Assembly: GCA_022494885.1 (NCBI GenBank)
Contig: JAGVSM010000212.1
Coordinates: forward strand, 62,001-126,000
Direction: 5' to 3'
DNA from: Micrasema longulum
Taxonomy: Eukaryota; Arthropoda; Insecta; Trichoptera; Brachycentridae
Length of the DNA stretch: 64,000 bases
The position numbers and the translations under genes are program-made. Positions 1-9,668 of this stretch are shown one piece after another; the first letter of the stretch is position 1; each line of letters starts with the position of its first letter. Below the pieces are notes generated by a model. That model was not told the DNA's origin, ran no database searches, and was given only the letters and a program-made list of their open reading frames with translations.

Positions 1-347
1 ATAGTTCGTATGAACTGCTAGCACATGAAATAGAGAGCTCGACGTTTGACGGGTGCGGTAGCCAGAGACATTTAATGATAACTCCGACATAAGAGCCTTA
101 TTATATATATTTCTTAATTAAATTATTTATTTACAATTCTTGATGGAATTCCATTGTTAGACAGTCTGAAGATGAAAGCGCTAATTGGTCAAATAAATAA
201 TTGGAAGTGTACCAAGTATTTTTAAATTAATAACTTATATAACTTTTTATAACCTATAACCTAAACCTCACCTGAAATCAAAAAATAAAATTGAATTTGT
301 TTATATTATAATTTCATAATTCAACGCCGTTGAATAAAATTCTTGAA
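1..347 (+). promoter_or_regulatory. Upstream/5' UTR region of mRpS6 exon 1
   Basis: Non-coding, AT-rich stretch in front of the mRpS6 start codon. A 'cctataacctaaacctcac' block at about 251-269 resembles the AACCTA-type motifs often seen just upstream of insect housekeeping genes; that reading is inference. No convincing TATA box or initiator can be fixed. The first 60 bases are more GC-rich and could belong to a neighbouring gene or a 5' UTR. Confidence 0.35.
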
Positions 348-497
348 ATGCCGACTTACGAATTGAATCTTATGATTCGAGCTGTGTCAAAGCCAGAACT
401 TTGCGTAATTTTAAAAAGAGCTGCGGAAAGTATATTCAACAAACATGGTCTCATACGCGCAATAGACAACTTGGGGAGAAAAATATACGCGCAATAT
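348..497 (+). CDS. mRpS6: Mitochondrial ribosomal protein S6 (bS6m), first coding exon
   Basis: The reading frame starts ATG CCG ACT TAC and gives MPTYELNLMIRAVSKPELCV followed by ILKRAAESIFNKHGLIRAID and NLGRK. This matches the N-terminal half of the bS6m family: MPxYEL opening strand, the RPE/KPEL turn, the LKRxAExIF helix, and the G-x-IRxxxNLG strand that ends the first beta-alpha-beta unit. The protein is a small-subunit component of the mitochondrial ribosome that binds the platform rRNA together with bS18m. The usual ATG is preferred over an in-frame TTG six codons upstream because family members begin MPxYEL. Homology fades after NLGRK. The first usable donor is the GT at 498-499 (tat|gtaaat), which would close the exon in phase 0; reading through it reaches a stop at 543-545. 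The C-terminal half (xPYKxSxHG..., GRDVDIIR) was not seen downstream, so it lies beyond a large intron, outside the window, or is missing. A processed pseudogene is less likely because homology stops near a donor-like site. Confidence 0.8.
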
Positions 498-1235
498 GTA
501 AATATAAGTTATTACATCATTAATATATTATCGTTAACAAGTTAATTTATTTTAAATGAAGTAGAAACACGTATTATACAAACTCGCTACAATATACGAG
601 TAAACATAAAGAACATACATTTTTTTTTTACTCAATATGTGCGAAACTTTTGTTTATATATTTTTTTTTACTTCTCTATATGTTGTTTTCACCATCCAGT
701 AAAAATCTAAAGAGCTCGGTCAACACTTTCTTTATTCAACAACATTATACTTACATTTATTTATATTACGTACATTTATTTATTAATTTTTAACAGTCAC
801 AATAAAGTATTAAGCAGATATTTTTTTTTAGTTCTATTTTCAATTGAAGATCTTCCATATTAATGATGGTTTGCAGGAGATCATCGAACAACCATAAAAT
901 AAAGCAATTTAATTTTCGTTCTCCGAAGTAATTTGTAATTCGAAGAACAACTAAGGAATCCTTACTATTATGGCGTTTACTATTCTGCTTGAAAATTTGG
1001 AGTATCACAGTTGAGAACCTGTAATTTGATATGTTTAAATGTATATATTTTATATGTCGCTTGCCTTCTTTTAATAAAATACGATCTACGAACGCTGCAA
1101 TTGATGTCCTAACGCGACCATACCCAAAATGCGTGTAAAAGCGCTTCTCTATAGTTAGGTTCACGATCAGTCGTCTGGTTCTGAGAATTACATATGCTTT
1201 ATTGTATTTTTAAGCCTGACTGCATAATAAATGTA
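498..1235. other. Putative start of mRpS6 intron 1, with an unassigned 124-codon ORF
   Basis: AT-rich DNA following the candidate donor. On the minus strand an open frame runs 1164-790 (124 codons, ending in CDC). Its mid-part (GERKLNCFILWLFDDLL) is not an obvious shadow of anything on the other strand and I cannot assign it to a family. Length in such AT-rich DNA makes chance possible but not certain. Nothing else is recognisable here. Confidence 0.3.
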
Positions 1236-1897
1236 CACAACGAATGTCTCGAACAAGTAGAAGAATTTGTGTATTTGGGAAGTATGTTTTCAGAGATGGA
1301 AGAGTAGAAAAAGATGTTGAAAGGAGAGTGAATGCGGGCAACAAAATGAACGGAGCACTACGCACAGTAATTGCTAATAAGAATATGCCAATCGAAGCTA
1401 AACTGGCAGTGCACAACGGAGTTTTAGTCCCAACACTTATGTATGGAAGTGAAACATGGAACTTGCAGAGGAAGGATGAAAGCCGAATGAACGCTGTTGA
1501 AATACGATCTCTTAGATGAATGTGTGGGAAATCAATGTATGACAGGGTTACGGATGATGAAATCAGGCGAGAGTGTAAATCTGAGTCAAGTATAATTGAT
1601 AATATTAAGAAAGGGTCTCTGAGATGGTTTGGTCACGTAGAACGAATGGACGACGGAAGAATGGTAAAACAAGTATATATGGTGAAAATGAACGGTAACG
1701 TGAGACAAGGGCGACCAAGGAAGACGTGGCATGATCAGATAAACCAAAACCTTAAGTCTGGTCATGTCAAAAGCAGACAGAACCGAAGGGCATGTATGAC
1801 AAGATGTATGAATATGGAAGAAGCTAGGAATAAATGCCAGGATAGACGTGTGTGGCAGTCCATTCTCTCTGCCTACCCCTACAGAGAAATGGCGTGA
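1236..1897 (+). mobile_element. LINE-A copy 1: C-terminal part of a non-LTR retrotransposon ORF, broken
   Basis: The region behind the RT domain of a non-LTR retrotransposon polyprotein. It begins EQVEEFVYLGSMFS, shifts frame near 1287, and continues RDGRVEKDVERRVNAGNK, the VHNGVLVPTLMYGSETW block, then after a stop at 1517-1519 MCGKSMYDRV, the hallmark LRWFGHVERMDDGRM, GRPRKTWHDQI, and a terminal SAYPYREMA stop. The in-frame TGA sits where the other copies have CGA (LRRMCGK), which fits a CpG transition. RT catalytic motifs are absent, so this is a 5'-truncated insertion. It runs directly into a simple-repeat tail. Clade is uncertain. Confidence 0.85.
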
Positions 1898-2402
<505 letters not shown>

Positions 2403-2528
2403 AAGAATATAATTAAGCTACATAATTGAATCGGACATTTAAGAAACCTCATAAGTCAGTTAGTGTACACTTTTCAGAAATCACAGAAAAACTGTATTTA
2501 TTTAAATTTCGGTTGAAATGTTTATATA

Positions 2529-2713
2529 CAGGTTGTTCTTTTAACCCTGTCACATCCGAAACCACGATGATCAGTATGGGCAAGAATACATATTTACATA
2601 TTTAAAAAAATATTTTTTATTCGTTCTAAAAAAATATTTTAATGTGCTAATATGTCTTCTTGCTCATACTGATCATCATGGTTTTGGATGTGACAGGGTT
2701 TAATGAACACCTG
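2529..2713. mobile_element. 185-bp hairpin MITE with ~75-bp terminal inverted repeats
   Basis: The element starts CAGG and ends CCTG, and is flanked by TA on both sides (2527-2528 and 2714-2715). The left arm, about 2529-2605, contains 'taaccctgtcacatcc' and 'gatgatcagtatg'; the right arm, about 2640-2713, carries the same blocks inverted, with an AT-rich loop between. TA duplication plus long arms fits a Tc1/mariner-type non-autonomous element. No coding capacity. Confidence 0.85.
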
Positions 2714-3565
2714 TATATCTAACTCAAATTTAAAAGGTAGCAAATATTAGCGTACTTTGCTTTTATTTTTTGATAAAACATTGGTTTATTAACGGAATGA
2801 AGTACGTTTTAAGTCAAAGTCACATCTGCCAAAAATCTTATGGGGTTTTCAAATGACCGATTAAATTTCAAAGAATTCTAGGAAGGACTGTAATTAGTAA
2901 AGGGTAGTCAGCCACCAGATTTGGAGAATCTGAGTATAATCCTAGGTCATATATCTCAAAGTAATAATTCGCTCCCGCTTATAGAGATGCTTTTTCGCTC
3001 TATTGCATAGAACAAAGAGTTCCAAATTTTTGGTTTAGCAATAAAAATGTAACGGATGGTTTTGGTTTGCGATTGCAATTCTCAACCTGAATACTTACGG
3101 CTCGTTGTATTGCTGTAAACTGTAGCTAACTTCGTGGTTGATAATCGTAGAATTGTTTTTATTCGTTTTATTACTCCGAGTCGAATACTTTTTAAATTTC
3201 TAGTTTTTCACATTTATTTTGATGTGCAAGTGCCATAAATATACTCATTGACCCGATCGTATATTCGTAAATACCCAACGCGTTATCCGTTCGGGACGAT
3301 TCGGAATCCACAAGAAATAGCTTCGTAAATAGCAGTGGTGTCAGATTGCGATGACGCATTATTCACCAAACCGAAACAAACAAAATTCGTTTATAAATAA
3401 TTTTTACTGATACTACAATAAAAACGATCCTGTGTATGTTTAGTGACGTTAGTAGGCGCTACTCAGAGACGGTTTTATAGCGTCACAAAATCGAAAAGTG
3501 CACACGCTTGAATTTGAGAACACTTGTCAAGGCTCAACAAGTGAATTGCGGTACCACAAACAAAT
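2714..3565. other. Unassigned AT-rich DNA
   Basis: About 850 bp with no ORF, repeat match within the window, or structured signal that I can support. Confidence 0.5.
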
Positions 3566-3828
3566 ATGGATGCTAGAATTCCAACCGCAGGAGTAATATT
3601 AGATTTTAAAAAAGCTTTTAATACGGTACACATGGAGACTATGATAAAAAAAATAAATGATATAGGAGTAAAATCTCAAGAACGCAAACTATTAAGATCA
3701 TACTTAACAAATCAAAGGCAGTATACCTTTGTAAATGAAAAAAAAGTAAAATACAAACAGTAAATTTTGGAATCCCACAAGGATCTATTTTGGGTCTATT
3801 ATATATTTTATATATTAATGAATTAACA
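3566..3828 (+). mobile_element. LINE-C, RT domain part 1
   Basis: Reverse transcriptase core of a Jockey/CR1-like LINE. An open frame reads IPTAGVILDFKKAFNTVHM (RT motif A, with the catalytic D of LDFKKAF), then LLRSYLTNQRQYTFVNEKK. A frame change near 3760 gives VNFGIPQGSILGLLYILYIN (motif B, GxPQGSxLGP type). The segment stops at 3828 where an R-family hairpin is inserted. Upstream RT motifs and an endonuclease are absent, so the copy is 5'-truncated or rearranged. Confidence 0.85.
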
Positions 3829-4152
3829 TATTACAACACAGATGAAAAACATTTAAGAGAAGGTAATATAGAAGTCTAGGCATCTACAGGGCTTAAAACC
3901 TATCAATGGCTGGTTTAAGTAGCCACTTTACACACTGTGTAACATTCACCATTCTGCCCATATTTGAACATCTATTAACCAGCCATTGACAGGTCATAAG
4001 TCCTGTAGATGCCTAGACTTCTATATTACCTTCTCTTAAATGTTCTTCATCTCTGTTGTAATATGTTAATATAAACAGCTCCCCAGGGACAACTCCCAGT
4101 CAACAATCCAGTCCTTGTCTACAAAAATTTGGACAAACTCAAAATATTGTTG
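3829..4152. mobile_element. R-family hairpin copy nested in LINE-C
   Basis: A 324-bp collapsed R-family element. The left arm (about 3831-3925) holds 'agaagtctaggcatctacag'; the right arm (about 3970-4065) repeats it inverted, with a loop containing CACTTTACACACTGTGTAA. The right end reads 'tttggacaaactcaaaatat', the R terminus. It splits LINE-C: the LINE sequence 'atatattaatga' plus a/c plus 'ttaaca' occurs on both sides (3810-3828 and 4153-4171), giving a ~19-bp direct flank with one mismatch. Confidence 0.85.
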
Positions 4153-4744
4153 ATATATTAATGACTTAACACTGTACAATTTTAAAGGAAAAATTATTGT
4201 GTATGCCGACGGCATTGGACTATTCTGAAAAGATCAAAAAGACGTATTAACAAACAATGACATAAACGAAGACCTAACTATGTTGACTAAATGGACAAAC
4301 ACAAACTTACTTACGCTTAATGACAAAAAATGCAATATTGTCCATTTTAAATCTAGAAAAAAATGACATAAAGTAGATGCTTACATAAATAATGAACGAC
4401 TAACTGAAATTGAACGTGTTAATTACTTAGGACTAACAATAGACAGGCAATTGACATGAACAATTAATATCAACAATTTAATTAGCAAAGTGGCGCCATT
4501 ATCGAGTCTTTTTCTTTAAATCAAAAACTTTGTTCCAAAAACGAAAAAAATTATAATGTACGAAGCCTATGTAAAAATTTAAATATGTTATATGCAACTG
4601 CTATGGGGAACAGGAAATCAAAATGACATAAACAGACTACAAAGACAGCAAAATAAAATATTAAAGTAATATATGATAGGTCATACCTACCGTATTTAAC
4701 AGCAACGAAAGAACTTTTTTAACAAACTAAACAATTAAATTAAT
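4153..4744 (+). mobile_element. LINE-C, RT domain part 2
   Basis: Continuation of LINE-C after the nested hairpin. It reads INDLTLYNFKGKIIVYADGI followed by GLF: RT motif C, in which the active-site YADD has become YADG. Further on come NLLTLNDKKCNIVHFKSRKK and RVNYLGLTIDRQLT, then with frame shifts MYEAYVK and LLWGTGNQNDINRLQRQQ. Several in-frame stops are present. A second insertion interrupts it near 4745. Confidence 0.85.
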
Positions 4745-4988
4745 GGAAGCAGAGAGAGAGGGAGGAAAGTAGAGTTGGAACTATACAATTTCTTCTTCCT
4801 TTTATGTACTTTTTATTTAATATTCATATTTTTACTTTTTTAGAATTCAATTATTTTTCCCCTCTTCTCCTGCATACATAATAAATTAGTGTGAAATCTG
4901 TAATTGGTCTTACTTTTTTAATTGTTTTTTTGAACCTTGTTTTATATAAAGACTGTATGATTTCCCTAATAAGTAAATAAATAAATGT
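4745..4988 (+). mobile_element. Short LINE 3' end nested in LINE-C
   Basis: Non-coding, T-rich segment ending 'aagtaaataaataaatg', typical of LINE 3' UTRs with an AAAT-type tail. It interrupts LINE-C between the ELFKQTKQL-like block before it and the LKLEILKIYIKL-like block after it. The family is not identifiable because no coding part remains. Confidence 0.6.
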
Positions 4989-5335
4989 AACTGAACTCTT
5001 AAACTAGAATCCTTAAAATTTATACATAAATTAACCACTGATGTAATTGTAGACGAAGAATTAAAACTTGAAAAAAACTGTAGTAAACATAAACATAATA
5101 CGAAAATATCAAAAAAATATCATATACAACCTTTTAAAACGAGAAAAGGACAATCGAGACTAATAAACCATGGACTGAAATTGTACAATAAACTGCCAGA
5201 CAAAACTAAACAAAAGACTCAGACAACCTTTACCAAAGATGTTAAAAATATTTTTATTAACAGTAGAATGTGAATTTTAATAGTAAAAATATTTTGTTAA
5301 ATGTATGTATCAATGAAAAATTTATATAAAAAAAA
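4989..5335 (+). mobile_element. LINE-C, C-terminal end and 3' UTR
   Basis: Third piece of LINE-C. It reads DEELKLEKNCSKHKHNTKIS, QPFKTRKGQSRLINHGLKLY and NKLPDKTKQKTQTTFTKDV, then KNIFINSRM and a stop near 5272. The 'GLKLYNKLP...FKK/TKDVKNI' block is the usual ending of Jockey/CR1-like ORF2 proteins. A short 3' UTR with an A-rich end follows. Together the three pieces show one LINE opened by two later insertions. Confidence 0.8.
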
Positions 5336-5652
5336 TAATTTTAAAAAGGAGGTCGCGGGCCGTAGTTTGGAGTTGCCTGATGTAGTAAAATACTAATACT
5401 GGCTATACTGTGGTATGATATAGTATAACCAGCCAAGCGAATAGTCGCGTGCTGTGAGGTACATAGGTATCGACGGTATTGTTAATCGACGGCTTTTGAT
5501 CAAACTATAGTAACTCCAAATGTTATTATGATAATAAAAATATATAGGTTTTATTCCACTTTTCTTTATAATTATAGGGAAATATCGCATACAACGAACA
5601 ACGGGAACTACACTGCATCGCATACAACGAACAACGGATACTACTTTGGGAA
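5336..5652. repeat. Unassigned DNA with a short local duplication
   Basis: Mostly unassigned. 'gcatacaacgaacaacgg' occurs twice (about 5587 and 5619) and 'gggaactacactg' occurs at about 5605 and 5648, so a 30-45 bp block was duplicated locally next to the 5' end of LINE-E. Confidence 0.6.
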
Positions 5653-6155
5653 CTACACTGGCTACGTTTTCCACAGAGGGTCGAATACAAACTCTGTCGG
5701 CTTATGTATAAGTCACTGCACAACTCTGCTCCGGAATATCTAAGGGAACTATGCATTCCAGATGAACTAGCTGACAGGCGTCTCACGCTTAGATCAGCTA
5801 CGTCTACAGCGAGAGGAAAAGTTATTATACCTCTACGCAAACAGCGCACTAAATTTGGTGAACGCGCATTTGCGGTCGCAGACCCTATGGCATGGAATGC
5901 TCTCCCAGCAGAGGTGCGAGGCTGTGAAAGTGAAGTGATGTTTCGGAAAAAACTTAAAACCCACTTTTTCTCTAAATCATTTGAATAAATCCGTAGCATG
6001 TGACAACAATATAAATGGTTTTCAATTAAATTACAAATTTAAAAGCTTCAATCAAATTAATTTAACAATAGAATCACTATGTAAAGCGCCCTTGAGGTAA
6101 TTTATTACGAAAATGGCGCTATATAAGTTATTAATAATAATAATAATAATAATAA
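5653..6155 (+). mobile_element. LINE-E copy 1: CR1/L2-like ORF2 C-terminus with 3' UTR and (TAA)n tail
   Basis: The frame reads LHWLRFPQRVEYKLCRLMYK then SLHNSAPEYLRELCIPDELA, RRLTLRSATS, IPLRKQRTKFGERAFAVADP, MAWNALPAEVRG and a FRKKLKTHFF ending with a stop at 5986-5988. This is the standard C-terminal domain of L2/CR1-group LINEs. Unlike most elements here this fragment keeps an intact frame, so it is fairly young. The 3' UTR contains 'gcgcccttgaggtaattt' and 'aaaatggcgctatataagtt', followed by (TAA)n. RT is missing: a 5'-truncated insertion. Confidence 0.9.
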
Positions 6156-6589
6156 CGATAAAAGCATGTTAAATGGATTTAGAAAAGTGAGTTGTATTTT
6201 TAAAATCAGTATGGGTTGTATTGTAGTGTACAGTATGATATTGTGGAGAAATGTCTTCATGCATAATTTTTGAAAAAAAAAATGTTAAAAAGTACATCTA
6301 ATAAAACGCGACATTTTTCTCCTTGATAATTGTGACGTCAAGATTCGTGACGATGTTCTATATGAGTTTACAGTCACAAAAAATTTCAAAATTTAACCGA
6401 ATCGTGACGTATTAAAGTCGTGGCCAATGCCATGATCCGTTTTCGCAGAAGGTTATAAATTTAAAAATATTGTTTATGCCACTAATAAGTACAATTAAAT
6501 AGTGTTCTTACTTGACAGTATTTCATAGACCCTTATTAATTTAATTTGTTTAAAAAAAGTAGTATTTCTCTATTGTCACCAGTGACCGA
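6156..6589. other. Unassigned AT-rich DNA
   Basis: No gene. The stretch around 6320-6420 has two TGACGT-type words and weakly recalls the repeat at 29.03-29.33 kb and 49.57-49.9 kb, but not enough to assign. Confidence 0.4.
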
Positions 6590-6721
6590 TAGGTGGAAAA
6601 ATTTGAGAAATATGATTGTTCAAACATAGCAAAAATTGTGAATAATACACGATGTGTAAAGTGGCCACTAAAACCATCCAATGATAGGTCATAAGTCCTG
6701 TAAATACCTAGACATTCATAT
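6590..6721 (-). mobile_element. R-family fragment
   Basis: Minus-oriented piece with 'gatgtgtaaagtggccact', 'gacctatcattgg' (complement) and 'aggtcataagtcctgtaaat'. It abuts a SINE-G copy. Confidence 0.75.
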
Positions 6722-6895
6722 ATCATCATCATTCCTTTTCCGTACCTAATAGGGCACTGCATTGAAACACCAATTGCAGCGTATCTTGATCATTTTTGTT
6801 ACATGAAGGTAAGATGATCAGTCAGATGAAATATTTCATTTCATTTCAAATCAATATTTCATGTCAACCGAGTCGGGAATCGAACTCGAGACCTC
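6722..6895 (-). mobile_element. SINE-G copy (tRNA-Gly-like SINE), head truncated
   Basis: Minus strand. Tail block 'cattccttttccgtacctaa', middle 'gaaggtaagatgatcagtc', and the tRNA B box as 'gggaatcgaactcgagacct'. It stops inside the tRNA-like head at a poly-T. Confidence 0.85.
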
Positions 6896-6929
6896 TTTTT
6901 TTGAAACTTTTTTTTTTTGAAAACAAAGA

Positions 6930-7390
6930 GATTTTTGTGAAAATCACCTCAAGGGCGCTGTACAATTAATAAATATCCCAGTGCGTCTTGCAGCTACAGA
7001 GCGCATGGACGGTTGGGATTCTAGTTCCTCGTTTTCAATTAAGATCAATCAAAAATTATAACAGATAGGAGCTAGATTACGGGACGTCTTGCAGCTACAG
7101 AGCGCATAGACAGTTAGAAATTTAGCCCCCATTTACACATTTTAAAATTGACAAATAAATTTAGTGTATTAATGATACTAAAAAAAAATTAAAATAATAT
7201 GAATAATAAAAAGGAGTAAGATTACAACACGTCTTGCAGCTACTAAGCGCATAGACGATTGGAATTCTAGACTCCATTTATAAAATTTAGGTATTTTTTA
7301 AGTTGGTATATGAAAGCTAGATAACCAATCATCGTGCAGCTACAAAGCGCATGGACGAGTGGAATTCTAGCAAAGTTAGAATGATATCAA
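6930..7390 (+). repeat. Degenerate array of 'cttgcagctacagagcgcat' units
   Basis: Four copies of the motif, at about 6989, 7088, 7231 and 7331, each followed by a 'gacRgttggaattctag'-like block and an AT-rich spacer, giving a period of roughly 100-145 bp. The left edge carries 'cacctcaagggcgctgtaca', as do single copies at 39.0 and 62.0 kb. It looks like the 3' part of a dispersed element that became a short satellite. Confidence 0.7.
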
Positions 7391-7875
7391 TAAATTTATA
7401 AAAAATAGAGCATAGTAGTAAGTTTGTCAAGTGTTCATGCCAAGAACTAAACAATAAAAAACTAAAATAAAGCACTGTATCAACTCCATGGTTAACAAAG
7501 GGAGATAGATGTCCGAAGAGAATCTTTTGTAGACAGTAGGTAGATATCGTCACCATGTGGCCCACTAGGCTGCTGGAGAATTTCTGGAAACGCACGTGTG
7601 TAGATTAATACAGGCAATGTTGATAATCGATGCTAAATATTGTTAAAAGAGGTTAAATTTTATTATAAATGAGACTCAGCTTCCGTTTGTAGCGGAGTAT
7701 TGAGTCGTTAAATATATCAAGATCGCACATCATTTCAAATTTGCAAAATGACTAATCGCTCTTCCTAATGAAAATTCTGAGCTGCTCTGGAGTTGTATTT
7801 GTCGTTGCTCAGTAACGTGGTAAAGTAAATGGAAGGAGGAAGTTTTTTGGAATGGAGATCAAGAATAATTATCAT
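7391..7875. other. Unassigned DNA
   Basis: Open frames here, such as 88 codons on the minus strand at 7329-7595, partly overlap the array and show no family features. Confidence 0.5.
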
Positions 7876-7936
7876 AATCATTTCCCTTCCCTCACTAAGT
7901 GGTGCATAGGGCACGGAACTGGTACGCCAAATTGAA
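7876..7936 (-). mobile_element. SINE-G tail fragment
   Basis: 'tttcccttccctcactaagt' and 'ggtgcatagggcac' match the SINE-G 3' end on the minus strand. Confidence 0.7.
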
Positions 7937-8159
7937 CTATTTTGAAAAATGGCGCTGGCGTGGTTTGATTTGTAGCAGTTAGTATGGAGTTACGGAACAG
8001 TAATTACTATTTGAGAGTTACTAAATTCCTGTCAGCAAGCTATTACTACTGACGTGATTTTTTGCATTTAATATTGCCATACTTGCCATTTGCCTAGCGG
8101 AAAATTCGACAAATTTAGCTTCAATTTCCGATTGATTAATTTTTACTACAATGACGTAT

Positions 8160-8345
8160 TTGATATTGAAAGGAGGGTGAGTGCCGAGAACAGAGTGAAC
8201 GGTGCACTCAAATCAATCTTGGCAAATAAATGTTTGTCGCAAGAGGCAAAATTAGCAGTTCACAATGGATTCCTAGTCCTGACCTTAAAAAACAGGGATT
8301 AAAGTAGGCTGAATGCTGTCGAAATGCGATCGCTCAGGCGAATGT
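8160..8345 (+). mobile_element. LINE-A copy 2, left part
   Basis: Reads DIERRVSAENRVNGALKSIL then ANKCLSQEAKLAVHNGFLVL, a degraded LMYGSEAW block, and RLNAVEMRSLRRMCG. It keeps the CGA codon that copy 1 has lost. It breaks at MCG where LINE-B is inserted. 5'-truncated, with one frame break near 8285. Confidence 0.85.
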
Positions 8346-8784
8346 GTGGTTATGATTTACCTCTTCGTCTTAATTCTCAAGGCACTCTCTTAATACCAAT
8401 TTACAATTTCTCTTTCTTCTCTAACTCATATGGTGTTCATGCGGCTTGACTGTGGAATCATCTCTCATCCACCATCAAAGATGTTACTACATTATCTCCG
8501 TTTAAATCACGTCTGAAGAAACATCTCCTTTCTCTTCCTTAATCTCTCCTCCTTTCCTCTTTCCTCTTTTTTCCCTTTTCCCATTGAGTAATAGTTTTTT
8601 AGTATTTTAAAAAAAAAAAACTTGAGCTCTTTAATCTTTATTTTCTATTGAATATGTTCTGTAACTTGAATTATAAAAATAGAACTATTATTTTATTGCT
8701 TGGTTGGAAGAAATTGCCACTATGCAATAAGCCCGTCCATGTACAAATAACATTAAGTACAAAAAGTTAAATAAATAAATAAAA
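8346..8784 (+). mobile_element. LINE-B 3' end nested in LINE-A
   Basis: Reads DLPLRLNSQGTLLIPIYNF, then LWNHLSSTIKDVTTLSPFKS and RLKKHLLSLP with a stop, the usual end of a Jockey/CR1-like ORF2. The 3' UTR has 'gcaataagcccgtccatgta' and ends in an AAATA tail. LINE-A resumes immediately after the tail, so this is a later, nested insertion. Confidence 0.85.
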
Positions 8785-9152
8785 CTACGTACGATAGATG
8801 CACAAATGTTGAGATCCGTACATTATGTAAGGCTGAGACAAGCATTATCGACAAAATCAAGAAAGGAGCCCTGCGCTGGTTTGGACATGTAGAGCGAATG
8901 GACAGCGAAAGAACGGCTAAGAATATTTACAGTTCGAATGTTGATAGATGCAGAAATAGAGGAAGATCAAAAAAAACATGACATGACTAAATCCAACAAA
9001 TACTTGAAGATGGACATGTCAAAAGTCGGAATAATCGGCGTGCGTGCATGAGAAGACGTATGAATGTAGAGGAAACGAGATCTGTATGCAAAGATGGAGT
9101 GATGGCGTTCTATCTTTTCTACCTACCCTTACGTGGAAACGGCGTGATGGTT
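8785..9152 (+). mobile_element. LINE-A copy 2, right part
   Basis: Continues copy 2: TYDRCTNVEIRTLCKAETSI, IDKIKKGALRWFGHVERMDS, then GHVKSRNNRRACMRRRMNVE and a frame-shifted YLPLRGNGVMV. Stops disrupt the GRPRKTWHD block. It ends 'ggcgtgatgg' followed by a short 'tttgttgttg' tail. Confidence 0.85.
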
Positions 9153-9392
9153 TGTTGTTGTTTTTGAAGAGGTATTTGAAAATAGACTTTCTGTCTTTTT
9201 CTCGCAGATGCCTCCTCGAATACTGTGCGGAAAAGACAACTGCAGATAGCATCGGACTGATTATGTCTAACTAAAATCATTTTTTCTGCACCTTAACACA
9301 GAATTGATTTTATTATTTATTTTAAGTAGGAATAAGAAATTTTTGATTTCTATTCGTATTTGTATATCGTACGTCCAAAGTCAGAATCCGAA
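9153..9392. other. Unassigned DNA
   Basis: Short AT-rich gap between LINE-A and SINE-G. The two overlapping open frames of ~76 codons on opposite strands at 9019-9274 mostly cover LINE-A and are not genes. Confidence 0.5.
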
Positions 9393-9668
9393 TGCCGGCC
9401 TCGTGGTGTAGTAGTCAGCGCTTTTGCCTACCATGCAAGAGGTCTCGGGTCCGATTCCCGACACAGTCGATATAAAACGCTTATTTTTTTTAATGTGTTT
9501 TTACACTAGAATATTTCATAGTCCCTGGACTGGCACCTGAAGCGAAAGTCTGATCATCTTATCTTACCGTCATGTAACCAAAAATTATCAAGTAACATTG
9601 TGATTGATGTTCCAAAGCAGTGCCCTATGCACCATTAGGTGCGGAGATGGAATGATGAGGATGATGTT
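9393..9668 (+). mobile_element. SINE-G, near full length
   Basis: The tRNA-like head reads 'ggcctcgtggtgtagtagtc' (A box region), 'ctaccatgcaag' at the anticodon arm and 'ggtccgattcccgac' (B box). The anticodon arm resembles tRNA-Gly(GCC) in better copies (tttgcctgccatgcaag). The body has 'tagaatatttcatagtccc', 'ctgatcatctta' and the tail 'cagtgccctatgcaccatta' ending in ATGATG. The Pol III promoter boxes are degraded. Best reference copy in the window. Confidence 0.9.

Noticed and set aside
330..347. Upstream TTG as mRpS6 start
   Set aside because: Family proteins begin at MPxYEL, matching the ATG at 348; the extra six codons have no homology.
5526..5999. 157-codon minus-strand ORF
   Set aside because: Shadow of the LINE-E coding frame on the plus strand.
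6930..7390. CRISPR-like array
   Set aside because: Spacing is irregular, repeats are degenerate, dispersed copies exist elsewhere, and the genome is eukaryotic.
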